Below, piece by piece: positions 32,406 to 40,796 of a stretch of 56,859 bases of DNA. Position numbers and translations under genes: made by a program. Every line of letters begins with the position of its first letter. Within the stretch, counting starts at the first letter, position 1. The stretch comes from a virus, in IMG/VR virus record IMGVR_UViG_3300045973_001145, positions 1-56,859 of that record. One strand, given 5' to 3'. Under the pieces are notes generated by a model. It was not told where the DNA came from. It was given only the letters and a program-made list of their open reading frames with translations, and searched no databases.

Positions 32406-33719
32406 TTAATTATTTGGTATATACAAAAAAACAGTTTCAATTAAAGGTGCAACTGTTGTTGTTGTAGTAGTAGTACTTATTTGTGATATTGATATAGTAA
32501 TAGAATTACTAGCAATTACACCAATTTTACAAATTATTATATCACCATCATTTAATGTATTTGTTGAATAAGTATCGCCAGAAGTAATGAAAATATCGTT
32601 AACATACCATTCATATATTTGATTTGTTATACAAGTCAAAATAGCAGTAAATAAAACAGTATCACCTTGATATATTATATTTGATGGATCGGCATTAATT
32701 AATATTGCTGGTGGTGATATTGAAATTATTATTTCATTACTTATACTCGTTGTGATATCATCACTAATTTCGCAAGTTACAATATCACCATTAATAAAAT
32801 AATTATATGAGAAAACTGAATTATTTGTGCCAACATCTACGCCATTAATTTTCCATTTATAATTAGCTGGTAAATCATATCCAACTTGATATGACATGAA
32901 ACTAGCCCAACCGCCAGAACATACAGTACTTCCACAAATTGTTATTGAGTTTTCACCTGGTGTCATAAATATATTTTTAGTATAAAATCTATTTTCTTCT
33001 ACTGTAATGATAAATGTTTCAGTAATATAGCCTTGCACATCCGCACTACATTTAACCGAATTTGTACCAGCAGGAATATCTAAAGAATAATGACCATTTA
33101 TATCTGAAGTTGTACTTAATCCTGAGCATAATATTTTTGCACCAACAATTGTTGATCCACTAACAACACCAGAAATAGTAGCAAAAGTACTATTATGTAA
33201 ATTACAATCATAAAATACAACACCATCAGTAACATCATCATAAAAATCCCCACCTCTACAAGAAATTTTACTTAAATATTGATTTTTTAACAATTTACCA
33301 GCAGGAATATCATTGAAATGCCTATTTATAACAATTTCATTTTTATATTTATTTACATATAAAACTTTATATCCTAAATAAAAATTAATTGGTGGATCAA
33401 AAGGATTATCGAAATTAGATGGATTTTCAAGATTAAATATTGATGTATCAATTGTTAATGGCGAAGTATATGTAATATAAACAGTATCATTAACATTGAA
33501 ATTGTTTTCAAATATTGTGTAAAGTCTAATATATCCATTCCAGTTAGAAAAAGTATCTAAAATCTGAACTGCATTTCTAATATTAATATAAGTATTTGAT
33601 TTCTGAGATATTTGAGATTGTACTAAATCCATATTACCACTTACTGAGCTTGATACATTTGATGATTGTGCTATAGTAGAAGTTGTTGGAGTTAGACTTT
33701 TAGTTTTAATTACTGGCAT
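32406..33719 (-). CDS. Multi-domain structural-type protein
   Basis: The 437-residue protein has a Ser/Thr-rich N-terminus, a domain near residues 180-255 like a carboxypeptidase regulatory module (VSGSTIVGAKILCSGLSTTS...GHYSLDIP), two Ig/PKD-like repeats (YKWKINGVDVGTNN, YEWYVNDIFITSGDT) and a poly-Thr linker. It is probably part of the virion surface and is encoded just upstream of the serine protease, with which it may act. Confidence 0.65.
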   Translation of the reverse strand: MPVIKTKSLTPTTSTIAQSSNVSSSVSGNMDLVQSQISQKSNTYINIRNAVQILDTFSNWNGYIRLYTIFENNFNVNDTVYITYTSPLTIDTSIFNLENPSNFDNPFDPPINFYLGYKVLYVNKYKNEIVINRHFNDIPAGKLLKNQYLSKISCRGGDFYDDVTDGVVFYDCNLHNSTFATISGVVSGSTIVGAKILCSGLSTTSDINGHYSLDIPAGTNSVKCSADVQGYITETFIITVEENRFYTKNIFMTPGENSITICGSTVCSGGWASFMSYQVGYDLPANYKWKINGVDVGTNNSVFSYNYFINGDIVTCEISDDITTSISNEIIISISPPAILINADPSNIIYQGDTVLFTAILTCITNQIYEWYVNDIFITSGDTYSTNTLNDGDIIICKIGVIASNSITISISQISTTTTTTTVAPLIETVFLYIPNN

Positions 33720-33790
33720 AGTAAAAATATATAATTTATCTTATATATAAAATTTAATTTTTTCAAATAAGAAAAACTTTATTAAAAAAC

Positions 33791-33800
33791 TTAAATATAT
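33791..33800 (+). promoter_or_regulatory. AT-rich start-proximal motif (variant)
   Basis: TTAAATATAT lies 5 nt upstream of the ATG at 33806. It is a one-base insertion variant of TTAATATATA. Confidence 0.45.
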
Positions 33801-33805
33801 AAAGT

Positions 33806-34549
33806 ATGAATATAATATATAATGAAAATTGTATAATAACACTAAAAAGATTTGAAAATAAATATATAGATGGTATTATAACATCACCACCATATAATAT
33901 AAATAGCGAAAGAAGTGATTGCTACTATAATAATGGTTATTCTGAAATAGACGATTTATCTGAAAATGACTATTTAGAAGTTCGAACAATTGAATTTAAA
34001 GAATTTAGTAGAGTAATAAAAGATAAAGGTGTTATATGCTATAATATTAGCTATGCTAAAGAAAATCCTATATTACCAACATTATTAATCGCAAAAATAC
34101 ACAATGAAACTGATTTAACATTAGCTGATATAATAACTTGGAAAAAATCTCATGCAATACCATTTCAAACATCACCAACTAAATTAAGTAGAATAACAGA
34201 ACTAATATATATTTTTGTGAAAAAAAGTGAATTACACTCATTTAAAACAAATAAAATAGTAAGCACTATTAATGATAAAACTAATCAAAAATTTTATAAA
34301 AATTATGTTAATTTTATAGAAGCTAAAAATAATGATGGATATAAATGTAAATTAAAAGCATCATATTCACAAGATTTGTGTAACCAATTAATTGACATAT
34401 ACTTTCCAAAAGATAGCTTAATATATGACCCATTTACAGGAATAGGAACAACTCAACTTAGCTGTATTAATAAACAATGTAATTATATAGGTAGTGAGAT
34501 AGATAAAGAGCATTTTAATATTGCAATAGAAAGAATTAATTCCTCTTAG
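33806..34549 (+). CDS. DNA methyltransferase (SPPY type), second copy
   Basis: The 247-residue protein has TSPPYN at residues 26-31 and DPFTGIGTTQ near residue 210, followed by NYIGSEID. It shares the beta-class layout with the enzyme at 29966 but is clearly diverged, so the target sequence probably differs. Confidence 0.85.
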   Translation: MNIIYNENCIITLKRFENKYIDGIITSPPYNINSERSDCYYNNGYSEIDDLSENDYLEVRTIEFKEFSRVIKDKGVICYNISYAKENPILPTLLIAKIHNETDLTLADIITWKKSHAIPFQTSPTKLSRITELIYIFVKKSELHSFKTNKIVSTINDKTNQKFYKNYVNFIEAKNNDGYKCKLKASYSQDLCNQLIDIYFPKDSLIYDPFTGIGTTQLSCINKQCNYIGSEIDKEHFNIAIERINSS

Positions 34550-34566
34550 TTACATCGTTATTAACG

Positions 34567-34782
34567 ATGGAAACAATTTCTAAACTGCGACTTTGGAGAG
34601 TTGCAATCATACACCGTAATGGGTATGAAGCCCCGTCAATATTGGTGGAGGCTAAATTAGCAGATGTACACAAAGAGGTACAAAAATTAAATCTAAGGTT
34701 ATTAGATTTTCCTGAAAAATGGAGTTATCATTTAACCGACCTTAAAAAAGAATTTAATTCTAAGAGAGGAAAATGGATTTAA
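34567..34782 (+). CDS. Hypothetical small protein
   Basis: The 71-residue basic product follows the methyltransferase by 17 nt and ends before a strong terminator. It has higher G/C codon use than its neighbours. No recognised family. Confidence 0.55.
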   Translation: METISKLRLWRVAIIHRNGYEAPSILVEAKLADVHKEVQKLNLRLLDFPEKWSYHLTDLKKEFNSKRGKWI

Positions 34783-34786
34783 AAAC

Positions 34787-34820
34787 AAAAAGAGTTGTCA
34801 ATTTGACAACTCTTTTTTTT
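34787..34820. terminator. Bidirectional intrinsic terminator
   Basis: AGAGTTGTCAA and TTGACAACTCT form a long perfect stem flanked by A and T runs, between convergent genes. Confidence 0.9.
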
Positions 34821-34854
34821 TATACTGAAATCATATTTTTGGCGATTTTCATTT

Positions 34855-35046
34855 TTAATTTTTTAATTGTTCAAGTTCTTTTTCAAGCTGAGTGATAATT
34901 TGTTTAACATCTGAATCTCTTTGTTCACCAAATGAGCCTTCACCTTCATAATAAGTATATTTGTGCTTATATAAAGGATTATATAATTTTATTATTGCAT
35001 TTAAAGCAGTAGCTTTTTTTTGTAATTTAATTTCTTTTTTTGTCAT
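34855..35046 (-). CDS. Coiled-coil miniprotein
   Basis: The 63-residue product has helical ends (KEIKLQKKATALNAIIKL and QIITQLEKELEQLKN) around a short loop. It follows the 35053 gene by 6 nt. Function is unknown. Confidence 0.5.
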   Translation of the reverse strand: MTKKEIKLQKKATALNAIIKLYNPLYKHKYTYYEGEGSFGEQRDSDVKQIITQLEKELEQLKN

Positions 35047-35052
35047 AATTTT

Positions 35053-35289
35053 TTAGTTTACCATTTCAATAACATCTGAAATTTCACTGTTGTATAGCTC
35101 TTCTTGCTTTTCAGCATCTGAACTATTGAATAAGTCCAATATTTTATGAACAGTATCAATAACTTGATCTTTTTCAGGATCTTTTTCTAATTCTTTAATA
35201 AGTAAATCTTCAAAGATGAAAAATTTACCATTATTTGCGTGTAGTGTGAAAAATGATTCTTCTACTTTTTCGATAAATTCTTGTGTCAT
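35053..35289 (-). CDS. Acidic hypothetical protein
   Basis: The 78-residue product (MTQEFIEKVEESFF...) is acidic and helical. I chose the ATG at 35289 because a longer frame to 35343 runs into the promoter at 35313-35344. Function is unknown. Confidence 0.55.
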   Translation of the reverse strand: MTQEFIEKVEESFFTLHANNGKFFIFEDLLIKELEKDPEKDQVIDTVHKILDLFNSSDAEKQEELYNSEISDVIEMVN

Positions 35290-35312
35290 GATTTTTTGTT
35301 TTAATGTTGGTA

Positions 35313-35344
35313 CAAATATCGGGATAATATTTGACACTACCAAA
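35313..35344 (-). promoter_or_regulatory. Leftward promoter
   Basis: The minus strand reads TTTG, a 20-nt spacer and GATATTTG. Only the first base of the -7 element departs from TAnnTTTG. It lies 24 nt upstream of the ATG at 35289. Confidence 0.6.
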
Positions 35345-35360
35345 TAAATACCAAATAAAA

Positions 35361-35852
35361 TTATAACTCAAAAATTCTATTTATTGCAGCTACTCTTCTT
35401 AATTCTGGTAGTATTGTTACCATAGTTAATGCGGTATAATTTTCGAATATTTGTGTTGGTTCGTATTCTATAATGATATATGCATCTAATTTTTGTATTT
35501 TAACAGCAATTCTATTTAATTTTTTATAACTCATTTGAGTTGAGATTTCTCTAAAATAATTTGTAAATAATATTATAATAGATTTTTTTATAATTTCGTT
35601 AAATTCTGTTATTGAATTTGCTGTTGTTCTATTTTTTATTCTTTCTTTAATTATATGATCAAGAGTAGTATCATCATACCAATGTAAATGAATATTTTTA
35701 CTATTTTTTTCAATATATACATTATTTAAAGGCTCAGCATCATCAATAAATGGCTTATCTATATATTTTTCAAAATCTACATAATCCCCCGAAAATATAG
35801 TTTTTTGTTTGAAGGTGCCGGATTCTAAAAATAATGTGAAATTTGTTATCAT
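35361..35852 (-). CDS. Hypothetical protein
   Basis: The 163-residue product starts MITNFTLFLESGTFKQ, which might be a looser form of the MK-x-LK-x-F-E N-terminal tag. It has no known domain. A TTAATATATA motif ends 5 nt before its ATG. Confidence 0.55.
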   Translation of the reverse strand: MITNFTLFLESGTFKQKTIFSGDYVDFEKYIDKPFIDDAEPLNNVYIEKNSKNIHLHWYDDTTLDHIIKERIKNRTTANSITEFNEIIKKSIIILFTNYFREISTQMSYKKLNRIAVKIQKLDAYIIIEYEPTQIFENYTALTMVTILPELRRVAAINRIFEL

Positions 35853-35857
35853 TCTAA

Positions 35858-35867
35858 TATATATTAA
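35858..35867 (-). promoter_or_regulatory. TTAATATATA start-proximal motif
   Basis: An exact copy on the minus strand ends 5 nt before the ATG at 35852. Confidence 0.55.
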
Positions 35868-35882
35868 AATGATAAATCGGTT

Positions 35883-36416
35883 TTAATATCTCTCTGGATG
35901 ATTAAGATATGAATTTAATTCTCGCCAATCTAAATCAGTAATACCTAGATATCCTTTATCAATATAATACTGATTAAGTTCTTCTCTACTTAGATTTTTG
36001 ATTTTATTAACCTCAGACTTAATATAATTTTTTGATACGTTAGAAGTTCTTTTTATAATAGGTATCATATTAACGCCTAATTTGATCATTGCAACTGCTC
36101 TATGCCTACCTTCTTGAGCAGAACTATTTTCACTATAAAACCCAACTGGAAATTTGTCGCCTTTTTTCATATCTTGAATATATTTATTTACTACATTATC
36201 ATTAACTGGAATTAATGCATCTTCATAAGATAAATCACCAAAATTTCTAGCTACTTTATAAATGTATTGTTTAGGATTAATGTAGGTTAATTCTTCTATT
36301 GTTCTTTTCCAAAGTAAAGAATAGACTGGATATTCATATGCAGGATAATATCTTGCGACACTTGTAGTGTCAAAATATTTACAGCCATCACAAGATTTAT
36401 CAAATTCTAAATTCAT
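35883..36416 (-). CDS. ParB-like domain protein
   Basis: The 177-residue protein holds QEGRHRAVAMIKLGVNMIPII near residues 101-121, matching the GxxRxxA..LG...IPV core of ParB/Srx-fold proteins. It starts with a possible CxxC metal site (CDGCKYFD). ParB-fold proteins include CTPases, nucleases and kinases. The role here is not determined. Confidence 0.65.
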   Translation of the reverse strand: MNLEFDKSCDGCKYFDTTSVARYYPAYEYPVYSLLWKRTIEELTYINPKQYIYKVARNFGDLSYEDALIPVNDNVVNKYIQDMKKGDKFPVGFYSENSSAQEGRHRAVAMIKLGVNMIPIIKRTSNVSKNYIKSEVNKIKNLSREELNQYYIDKGYLGITDLDWRELNSYLNHPERY

Positions 36417-36420
36417 ATGA

Positions 36421-36430
36421 TATATATTAA
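36421..36430 (-). promoter_or_regulatory. TTAATATATA start-proximal motif
   Basis: An exact copy on the minus strand ends 4 nt before the ATG at 36416. A related TTATATATAATA runs rightward at 36448-36459 immediately before the ATG at 36461. Confidence 0.55.
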
Positions 36431-36460
36431 AAAGTATTTTAGAAAAATTATATATAATAT

Positions 36461-36571
36461 ATGATTAAAAATTTTGATAATTTATATCTTAGACCAATGT
36501 TTCCTGATAATCATTTCATTCATAAACTCGATGATAGTGATTGGTCACATATTTGGGTTGGTGATTTTTAA
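36461..36571 (+). CDS. Miniprotein
   Basis: The 36-residue frame (MIKNFDNLYLRPMFPDNHF...) starts 1 nt after a TTATATATAATA signal and ends at the stop of the convergent Pnkp gene. The aromatic-rich sequence looks like coding DNA. Function is unknown. Confidence 0.45.
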   Translation: MIKNFDNLYLRPMFPDNHFIHKLDDSDWSHIWVGDF

Positions 36572-37522
36572 TTATCTATCAAAAAAGAAGTTTTGATGCT
36601 GATATTTCATCCCTAGTCTTTCAGCAAATGTTTTATCTGAAGTTGCATCGCCAACCATAATACAAGAACTCAAATCTAATTGATATTTATGCATCATCAA
36701 TACTCCAAATCCAGATTGAGGTTTCCTACAATAGCATACATCTCTAGGTGGTAAATGTGGACAAAAATTGTAATCATCAATTACATCACCTAACAATTTA
36801 TTTGTATGTTCAATAAGTTCTTTTACTTTACTTGCAGTCAAAATTTTCTTTGAAATACCAGACTGATTTGTGACAGCTATAATTTTATATCCTTGATCTT
36901 TGTATTTTCTTAAAACTTCTTCACTATGTTCTAAAATTTCAATGTCTTCAATTTCAATAGGATATGCTAATTCTCCATTACTCTTTCTTACTGTACCGTC
37001 CAAATCAACAAATATAGCTTTATTGATATAACCATAACTATCAGTTCTTACAAATTTTGTAATTTCAAGTTGATCAAATCCTTCGTATTTACTTATTTTT
37101 TCAAAATTCTTTGCAATAGTAAAAATTGCAGATATAACAAATAAATTTGAACTTTTGTGTTTAGCAGGAACATCAGAAAGATGCATATAAACTTCACCAT
37201 GTCTATCATACATACGATTTAGAGAGTTTATCAAACAATCATCTTTTGTAGTATTTATTGAATGAATACCAATTGTCATATTATGATTTTTGACACAATC
37301 AATAAACCTTTTTCTAACATCTGATAAGCTATTTGTATTATCAATAACCACTTTATTACCAAGATTTAATTCCTTCTCTAACGAAGCAGTTTCAGTAGCA
37401 CAATACATATTTTTTTTATCTAAGCTAAGAACTTTATAGCCTAAATCTTCATACTGCTTAGTTATCGAAGTTTTTCCTGATGCTGGTAATCCAGCCATTA
37501 ATATTACATCTGTTGATAGCAT
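36572..37522 (-). CDS. Polynucleotide kinase/phosphatase
   Basis: The 316-residue protein fuses an N-terminal P-loop kinase (GLPASGKT at residues 11-18) to a C-terminal HAD phosphatase (DLDGT at 173-177, VTNQSG near 218-222, GDATSDKTFA near the end). The order is the same as in T4 Pnkp. The phosphatase half also has a C-x-H...C-x-C-RKP loop (C254, H256, C263, C265) like zinc-binding GmhB/HisB phosphatases, which T4 Pnkp lacks. The enzyme would heal RNA ends (5'-OH, 2',3'-phosphate) for sealing by the RNA ligase at 38725. Confidence 0.85.
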   Translation of the reverse strand: MLSTDVILMAGLPASGKTSITKQYEDLGYKVLSLDKKNMYCATETASLEKELNLGNKVVIDNTNSLSDVRKRFIDCVKNHNMTIGIHSINTTKDDCLINSLNRMYDRHGEVYMHLSDVPAKHKSSNLFVISAIFTIAKNFEKISKYEGFDQLEITKFVRTDSYGYINKAIFVDLDGTVRKSNGELAYPIEIEDIEILEHSEEVLRKYKDQGYKIIAVTNQSGISKKILTASKVKELIEHTNKLLGDVIDDYNFCPHLPPRDVCYCRKPQSGFGVLMMHKYQLDLSSCIMVGDATSDKTFAERLGMKYQHQNFFFDR

Positions 37523-37576
37523 ATTTAACTTTTTAATATTTCAGGCCAAGTTTTCATAAAGCTGTTTTTTAATTCT

Positions 37577-37900
37577 CTACAAAGATAGGGAAATTAAATC
37601 ATATTTAATAGCTAATTCCTTAGAACTTTTTATTTTTTTATATAAATCATCGGGATGAAAACCATCAGTCCATTTTTCACCATTAGTTTCGTGAAATTTT
37701 TCAGCCATTTTATGATGTTCTTCACATAAAGATATACCATTCTGCAATACATATCCACCATTAGAAAAAAAATATGAATTTCTGTCAGAAATATGATGTG
37801 CGTCTACCGCAGGCTTATCACAGCATTTACAAGTAAAATTATCTCTTGTAAAGACAACATGCCTGAAATGCTCTCGTATTTGCTTTTTAGTTTTCATCAT
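37577..37900 (-). CDS. HNH endonuclease
   Basis: The 107-residue protein has a compact zinc HNH module: CKCCDKP, then DAHHI and a closing CEEHHKMAE. It may be a homing-type nicking enzyme or a packaging- or defence-related nuclease. It lies between Pnkp and RNA-ligase genes, interrupting the repair cluster. Confidence 0.8.
   Translation of the reverse strand: MMKTKKQIREHFRHVVFTRDNFTCKCCDKPAVDAHHISDRNSYFFSNGGYVLQNGISLCEEHHKMAEKFHETNGEKWTDGFHPDDLYKKIKSSKELAIKYDLISLSL
37580..37587 (-). promoter_or_regulatory. Leftward -7 element
   Basis: TATCTTTG on the minus strand overlaps the end of the HNH gene and lies about 57 nt upstream of the Pnkp ATG at 37522. A GGGAAAT half-site borders it. Confidence 0.6.
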
Positions 37901-38018
37901 ATAATTTTTGCCTTACTTGTGTTAACCAAGCTTCATATTCAGGATTATTACCACAATCTTTAACTTTTGCTATTATATATATAAATGCAAATAACATACC
38001 TATCATTAACTCTTCCAT
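37887..38018 (-). CDS. Single-span membrane miniprotein
   Basis: The 43-residue frame (MEELMIGMLFAFIYIIAK...) has one hydrophobic segment at about residues 5-17 and overlaps the HNH gene start by 14 bp. Function is unknown. Confidence 0.45.
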   Translation of the reverse strand: MEELMIGMLFAFIYIIAKVKDCGNNPEYEAWLTQVRQKLYDEN

Positions 38019-38025
38019 AATATTT

Positions 38026-38241
38026 TTATTTTACTTTTCTTCTATCTTTTGCTCTAACACGATGAGGTCTTTTTGATAATTCGTTATATAACAACTCTTT
38101 ATCAATATACCAACTTCTTCCGCTATCATTAGAAAAATCAGGTGCATCACTTTCTACTTTTGGATAACTGCAAGTTCTTGCATACCTTAATCTTAAAAGA
38201 TTATCAGTTTGAGTTTTTTTGAAAAAGTATTCTTGTATCAT
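38026..38241 (-). CDS. Basic hypothetical protein
   Basis: The 71-residue product is Arg/Lys-rich, especially at the end (KRPHRVRAKDRRKVK), so nucleic-acid binding is possible. Its ATG overlaps the stop of the upstream gene. Confidence 0.55.
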   Translation of the reverse strand: MIQEYFFKKTQTDNLLRLRYARTCSYPKVESDAPDFSNDSGRSWYIDKELLYNELSKRPHRVRAKDRRKVK

Positions 38242-38687
38242 TCTATTTCTTTTAAATATTTTTCTTCTAGATAATCATATACATGACCTATATTTCTAAG
38301 TTTGTATTCCCATGTTTGTTTTGGACCATCCCATCTTATATTTAGAATTTCAGGATTTATTTTACTATCAAATGAAAATTTCTTTTCATTATTGAACTTA
38401 GGATATGAAGTTGGTTTAGGATGTTCAACAATTATTAAACATTTTTTAAATTCTTCTTCAGGTAAATTTGTCCAATTTCTTGTAACTAGAATTTGACCAG
38501 GTCTATTTAATTCTTTCCACACTCTTTCAAGTGTTTCTTCCTCAGTTTCATTTTTATTAAGTCTTCCAACATAACCAAACTTAAATCCAAGTGTTGCTCT
38601 TAACGGCAATTCACTATTCTTATATGTCATAGTAGGATGAATTAACTGAACTTCTTTGTCTATAAATTCAAAATCTATTTTTTGCAT
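38238..38687 (-). CDS. Hypothetical protein in RNA-repair cluster
   Basis: The 149-residue soluble product is not recognised. It lies between RNA ligase and Pnkp in the same direction, so a link to RNA repair or its regulation is possible from context only. Confidence 0.55.
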   Translation of the reverse strand: MQKIDFEFIDKEVQLIHPTMTYKNSELPLRATLGFKFGYVGRLNKNETEEETLERVWKELNRPGQILVTRNWTNLPEEEFKKCLIIVEHPKPTSYPKFNNEKKFSFDSKINPEILNIRWDGPKQTWEYKLRNIGHVYDYLEEKYLKEIE

Positions 38688-38724
38688 CTTTTTGATATTT
38701 TTTCTAATTTTAATTTACGGATAA

Positions 38725-39348
38725 TTATTTTTTTAATGTATTAGGTATAACTTTTTCTTGTTTCCAATGTTTTGAACTAGTTACATGGTTGGATCTTACA
38801 AATTTAGCTAGTGAAATATCAAAATCATCATAGCTAAAATTGTCAACTAATCTTATCACATAACCTTCTTGTTTTTCTGTATCAAATTTATAATTTCTTA
38901 AAAAGTTTTCATCAAATATACCTCGCCATATCACAGGAACTGTAGTTAATCCTAATAATTTACACCAATCTTCTGTATCATCCCAAGATAAACAAATATT
39001 GTTTTCATTCCATATTGAAAATACTTCAAAATAAGTTATTAAATTAGTGTACGGTATGCTATGTTTTGCATATAAGTTTTCACCACAAATTCTCCAATCT
39101 TCTGGAATATTATAATTAAATGTTGACCAGAAACCTTTAAGCCAATGCTGAGACGGATGATCAACACTATCTAATGATCTTGCGTATATACATTCTTTCA
39201 TTAAGGTCGAATTTTCACCATCCATTTTCTGAGACATTACAATTTCTTTACCAATAAAATGCTCAATAGATAATAATTTCTTATCATCTGACGAACATCC
39301 CTCACTAAATGGAAGATGAAATGAACGAGGATATTTAAATTTATTCAT
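38725..39348 (-). CDS. RNA ligase family protein
   Basis: The 207-residue protein has nucleotidyltransferase motif I as QKMDGEN (adenylated lysine K41), a motif III-like CGENLYAKHSIPY, motif IV EGYVIRL and motif V LAKFVRS. YARSLDS and the following region match the compact RNA ligases often paired with Pnkp. It would join the RNA ends healed by the Pnkp at 36572. Confidence 0.8.
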   Translation of the reverse strand: MNKFKYPRSFHLPFSEGCSSDDKKLLSIEHFIGKEIVMSQKMDGENSTLMKECIYARSLDSVDHPSQHWLKGFWSTFNYNIPEDWRICGENLYAKHSIPYTNLITYFEVFSIWNENNICLSWDDTEDWCKLLGLTTVPVIWRGIFDENFLRNYKFDTEKQEGYVIRLVDNFSYDDFDISLAKFVRSNHVTSSKHWKQEKVIPNTLKK

Positions 39349-39370
39349 AGCATTATATTATTTGATGCTA

Positions 39371-39378
39371 CAAAGATA
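39371..39378 (-). promoter_or_regulatory. Leftward -7 element
   Basis: TATCTTTG on the minus strand lies 23 nt upstream of the RNA-ligase ATG at 39348. It could also serve the genes from the RNA ligase down to Pnkp. Confidence 0.6.
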
Positions 39379-39471
39379 ATAATAAATACCGAAAAATTAG
39401 CAAAATATCATATTTTTCTGTTAATATAAAAAAGATTTATTGAATTTAGTAATCGATAAATTACCAAATAA

Positions 39472-40290
39472 TTAATAATTAAAAATTAGAATCTCTTGTG
39501 AATTTGTTATATTTTTTCTTCTTGCAACACCATCGTAATTAAAATCTAATATCTTATAGTTATATCCATCACTAATTAGATTGTCAATTATTTCTGATCT
39601 TTTTTTATCCATATGCTCACCTAATAATCCAGATATTGCAAATGAATGACCTTGACTATCTACTTTTTTAAGATACTCATAAAGTCTATTTTCTAAATTT
39701 TGTGACCAATATCTATTATATCCGGCTAATGTATTCGTATATGGTGGATCACAGTAGATCATAGATGGTTTTGTTGGTTTTATTTCATAAAAGTTTTTAC
39801 TTGCGTAGAAAATATTATCAGAATAATTTGAAATGTGCTCAATAAATATATTAACTTTTTTCTCAACACTATCATTCCAACCTCTCTTACCCCAAGTTTG
39901 GTTAAAAATTCCTTTTTGATTATATCTTAGCATATTATTAGTGCAAGATAGCATTAAAGCATAAAGTTCTTCTGGACTATTTTTTTTATTGAAAGATTCT
40001 CTTAGCTCAAGGTATAGCTGTTGATTTTCCTTAGTTTTTGCAAGGTTTTTGACACTTTCTATGAATTCGTGAGGATTACTACTTAGGTTTTTATGTATCT
40101 CTATAAGTTCATATAATACATCGTTTATAAGAATTTTTTTATATTTATCTAAGACATTTGTATAGACTGAGCCACCGCCACAAAATAAGTCAATGAAGTA
40201 ATCTTTTGAATAATCAAATAATGGAAGTAGTTGATCAAGTAGTTTGAATTTTGAACCAGAATAGTTCATTGGTGAATTAACGTAACTCAT
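39472..40290 (-). CDS. Dam-type (D12 class) adenine methyltransferase
   Basis: The 272-residue protein has the alpha-class order of Dam/DpnM enzymes: N-terminal NYSGSKFKLL and DLFCGGGS (34-41) for SAM binding, then the catalytic DPPYTNT. It probably methylates adenine at a short palindrome, GATC being the commonest in the family. Its start overlaps the tagged gene upstream by 14 bp. Confidence 0.85.
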   Translation of the reverse strand: MSYVNSPMNYSGSKFKLLDQLLPLFDYSKDYFIDLFCGGGSVYTNVLDKYKKILINDVLYELIEIHKNLSSNPHEFIESVKNLAKTKENQQLYLELRESFNKKNSPEELYALMLSCTNNMLRYNQKGIFNQTWGKRGWNDSVEKKVNIFIEHISNYSDNIFYASKNFYEIKPTKPSMIYCDPPYTNTLAGYNRYWSQNLENRLYEYLKKVDSQGHSFAISGLLGEHMDKKRSEIIDNLISDGYNYKILDFNYDGVARRKNITNSQEILIFNY

Positions 40291-40597
40291 TTATTTTTTT
40301 TAATTTTTCTTTTCTTAGATTAATCTCACCTATATATTTACAGCCTTGTGAACTCATATGTTTTTCATAATCTTCTTCAAACCAACTCCAATCAAATCCG
40401 TCTCCTTCAAACCATGATGACGATTTACTTTTTGTGCAAGATATATAAACATATTTTGGCTTTGGATTGTCATTTAAATATTCCATAAAATCTGAGCCTT
40501 CTTCTAAAAGAATGTGTATGTAATCAGGTCTTACTTTTAAGTATTCCATACATAATTTAATATCTGAGTTATTCTTTATTTTCCAAAAATTTGACAT
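40277..40597 (-). CDS. Hypothetical protein with RKEKLKKIN C-terminal tag
   Basis: The 106-residue acidic, Trp-rich protein ends INLRKEKLKKINELR, an exact-type member of the shared tail. The tail codons contain the start codon of the Dam-type gene (AAATGAG). The N-terminal body is not recognised. Confidence 0.65.
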   Translation of the reverse strand: MSNFWKIKNNSDIKLCMEYLKVRPDYIHILLEEGSDFMEYLNDNPKPKYVYISCTKSKSSSWFEGDGFDWSWFEEDYEKHMSSQGCKYIGEINLRKEKLKKINELR

Positions 40598-40796
40598 TAT
40601 TTAGTTTTTTCAATTTTTCTTTTCTAATTTCTTTGATAGTTGAAAATCTTTCTTTATAAAAACCATATCTACGATTATTATCATCTATTATACGATAGAA
40701 ATTACTTTCGTTAGTAAGTAGTGGTAATGTTTCATATATTTTACCAATTGTTAATCTAGTATTATTCTCACTATTATCAATGCATATTATTTTCAT
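40569..40796 (-). CDS. SH3-like protein with RKEKLKKLN tag
   Basis: The 75-residue product has a small beta domain (MKIICIDNSE..., IGKIYETLPLL...) and then EIRKEKLKKLNNVKF. The next gene begins inside this tail (AATG). Two further tagged genes flank it, so the tag occurs in three consecutive genes. Confidence 0.65.
   Translation of the reverse strand: MKIICIDNSENNTRLTIGKIYETLPLLTNESNFYRIIDDNNRRYGFYKERFSTIKEIRKEKLKKLNNVKFLENKE

Noticed and set aside
38725-39348. NAD-dependent or full-size DNA ligase
   Set aside because: The protein is too short, lacks OB and BRCT domains, and its motifs fit compact RNA ligases better.
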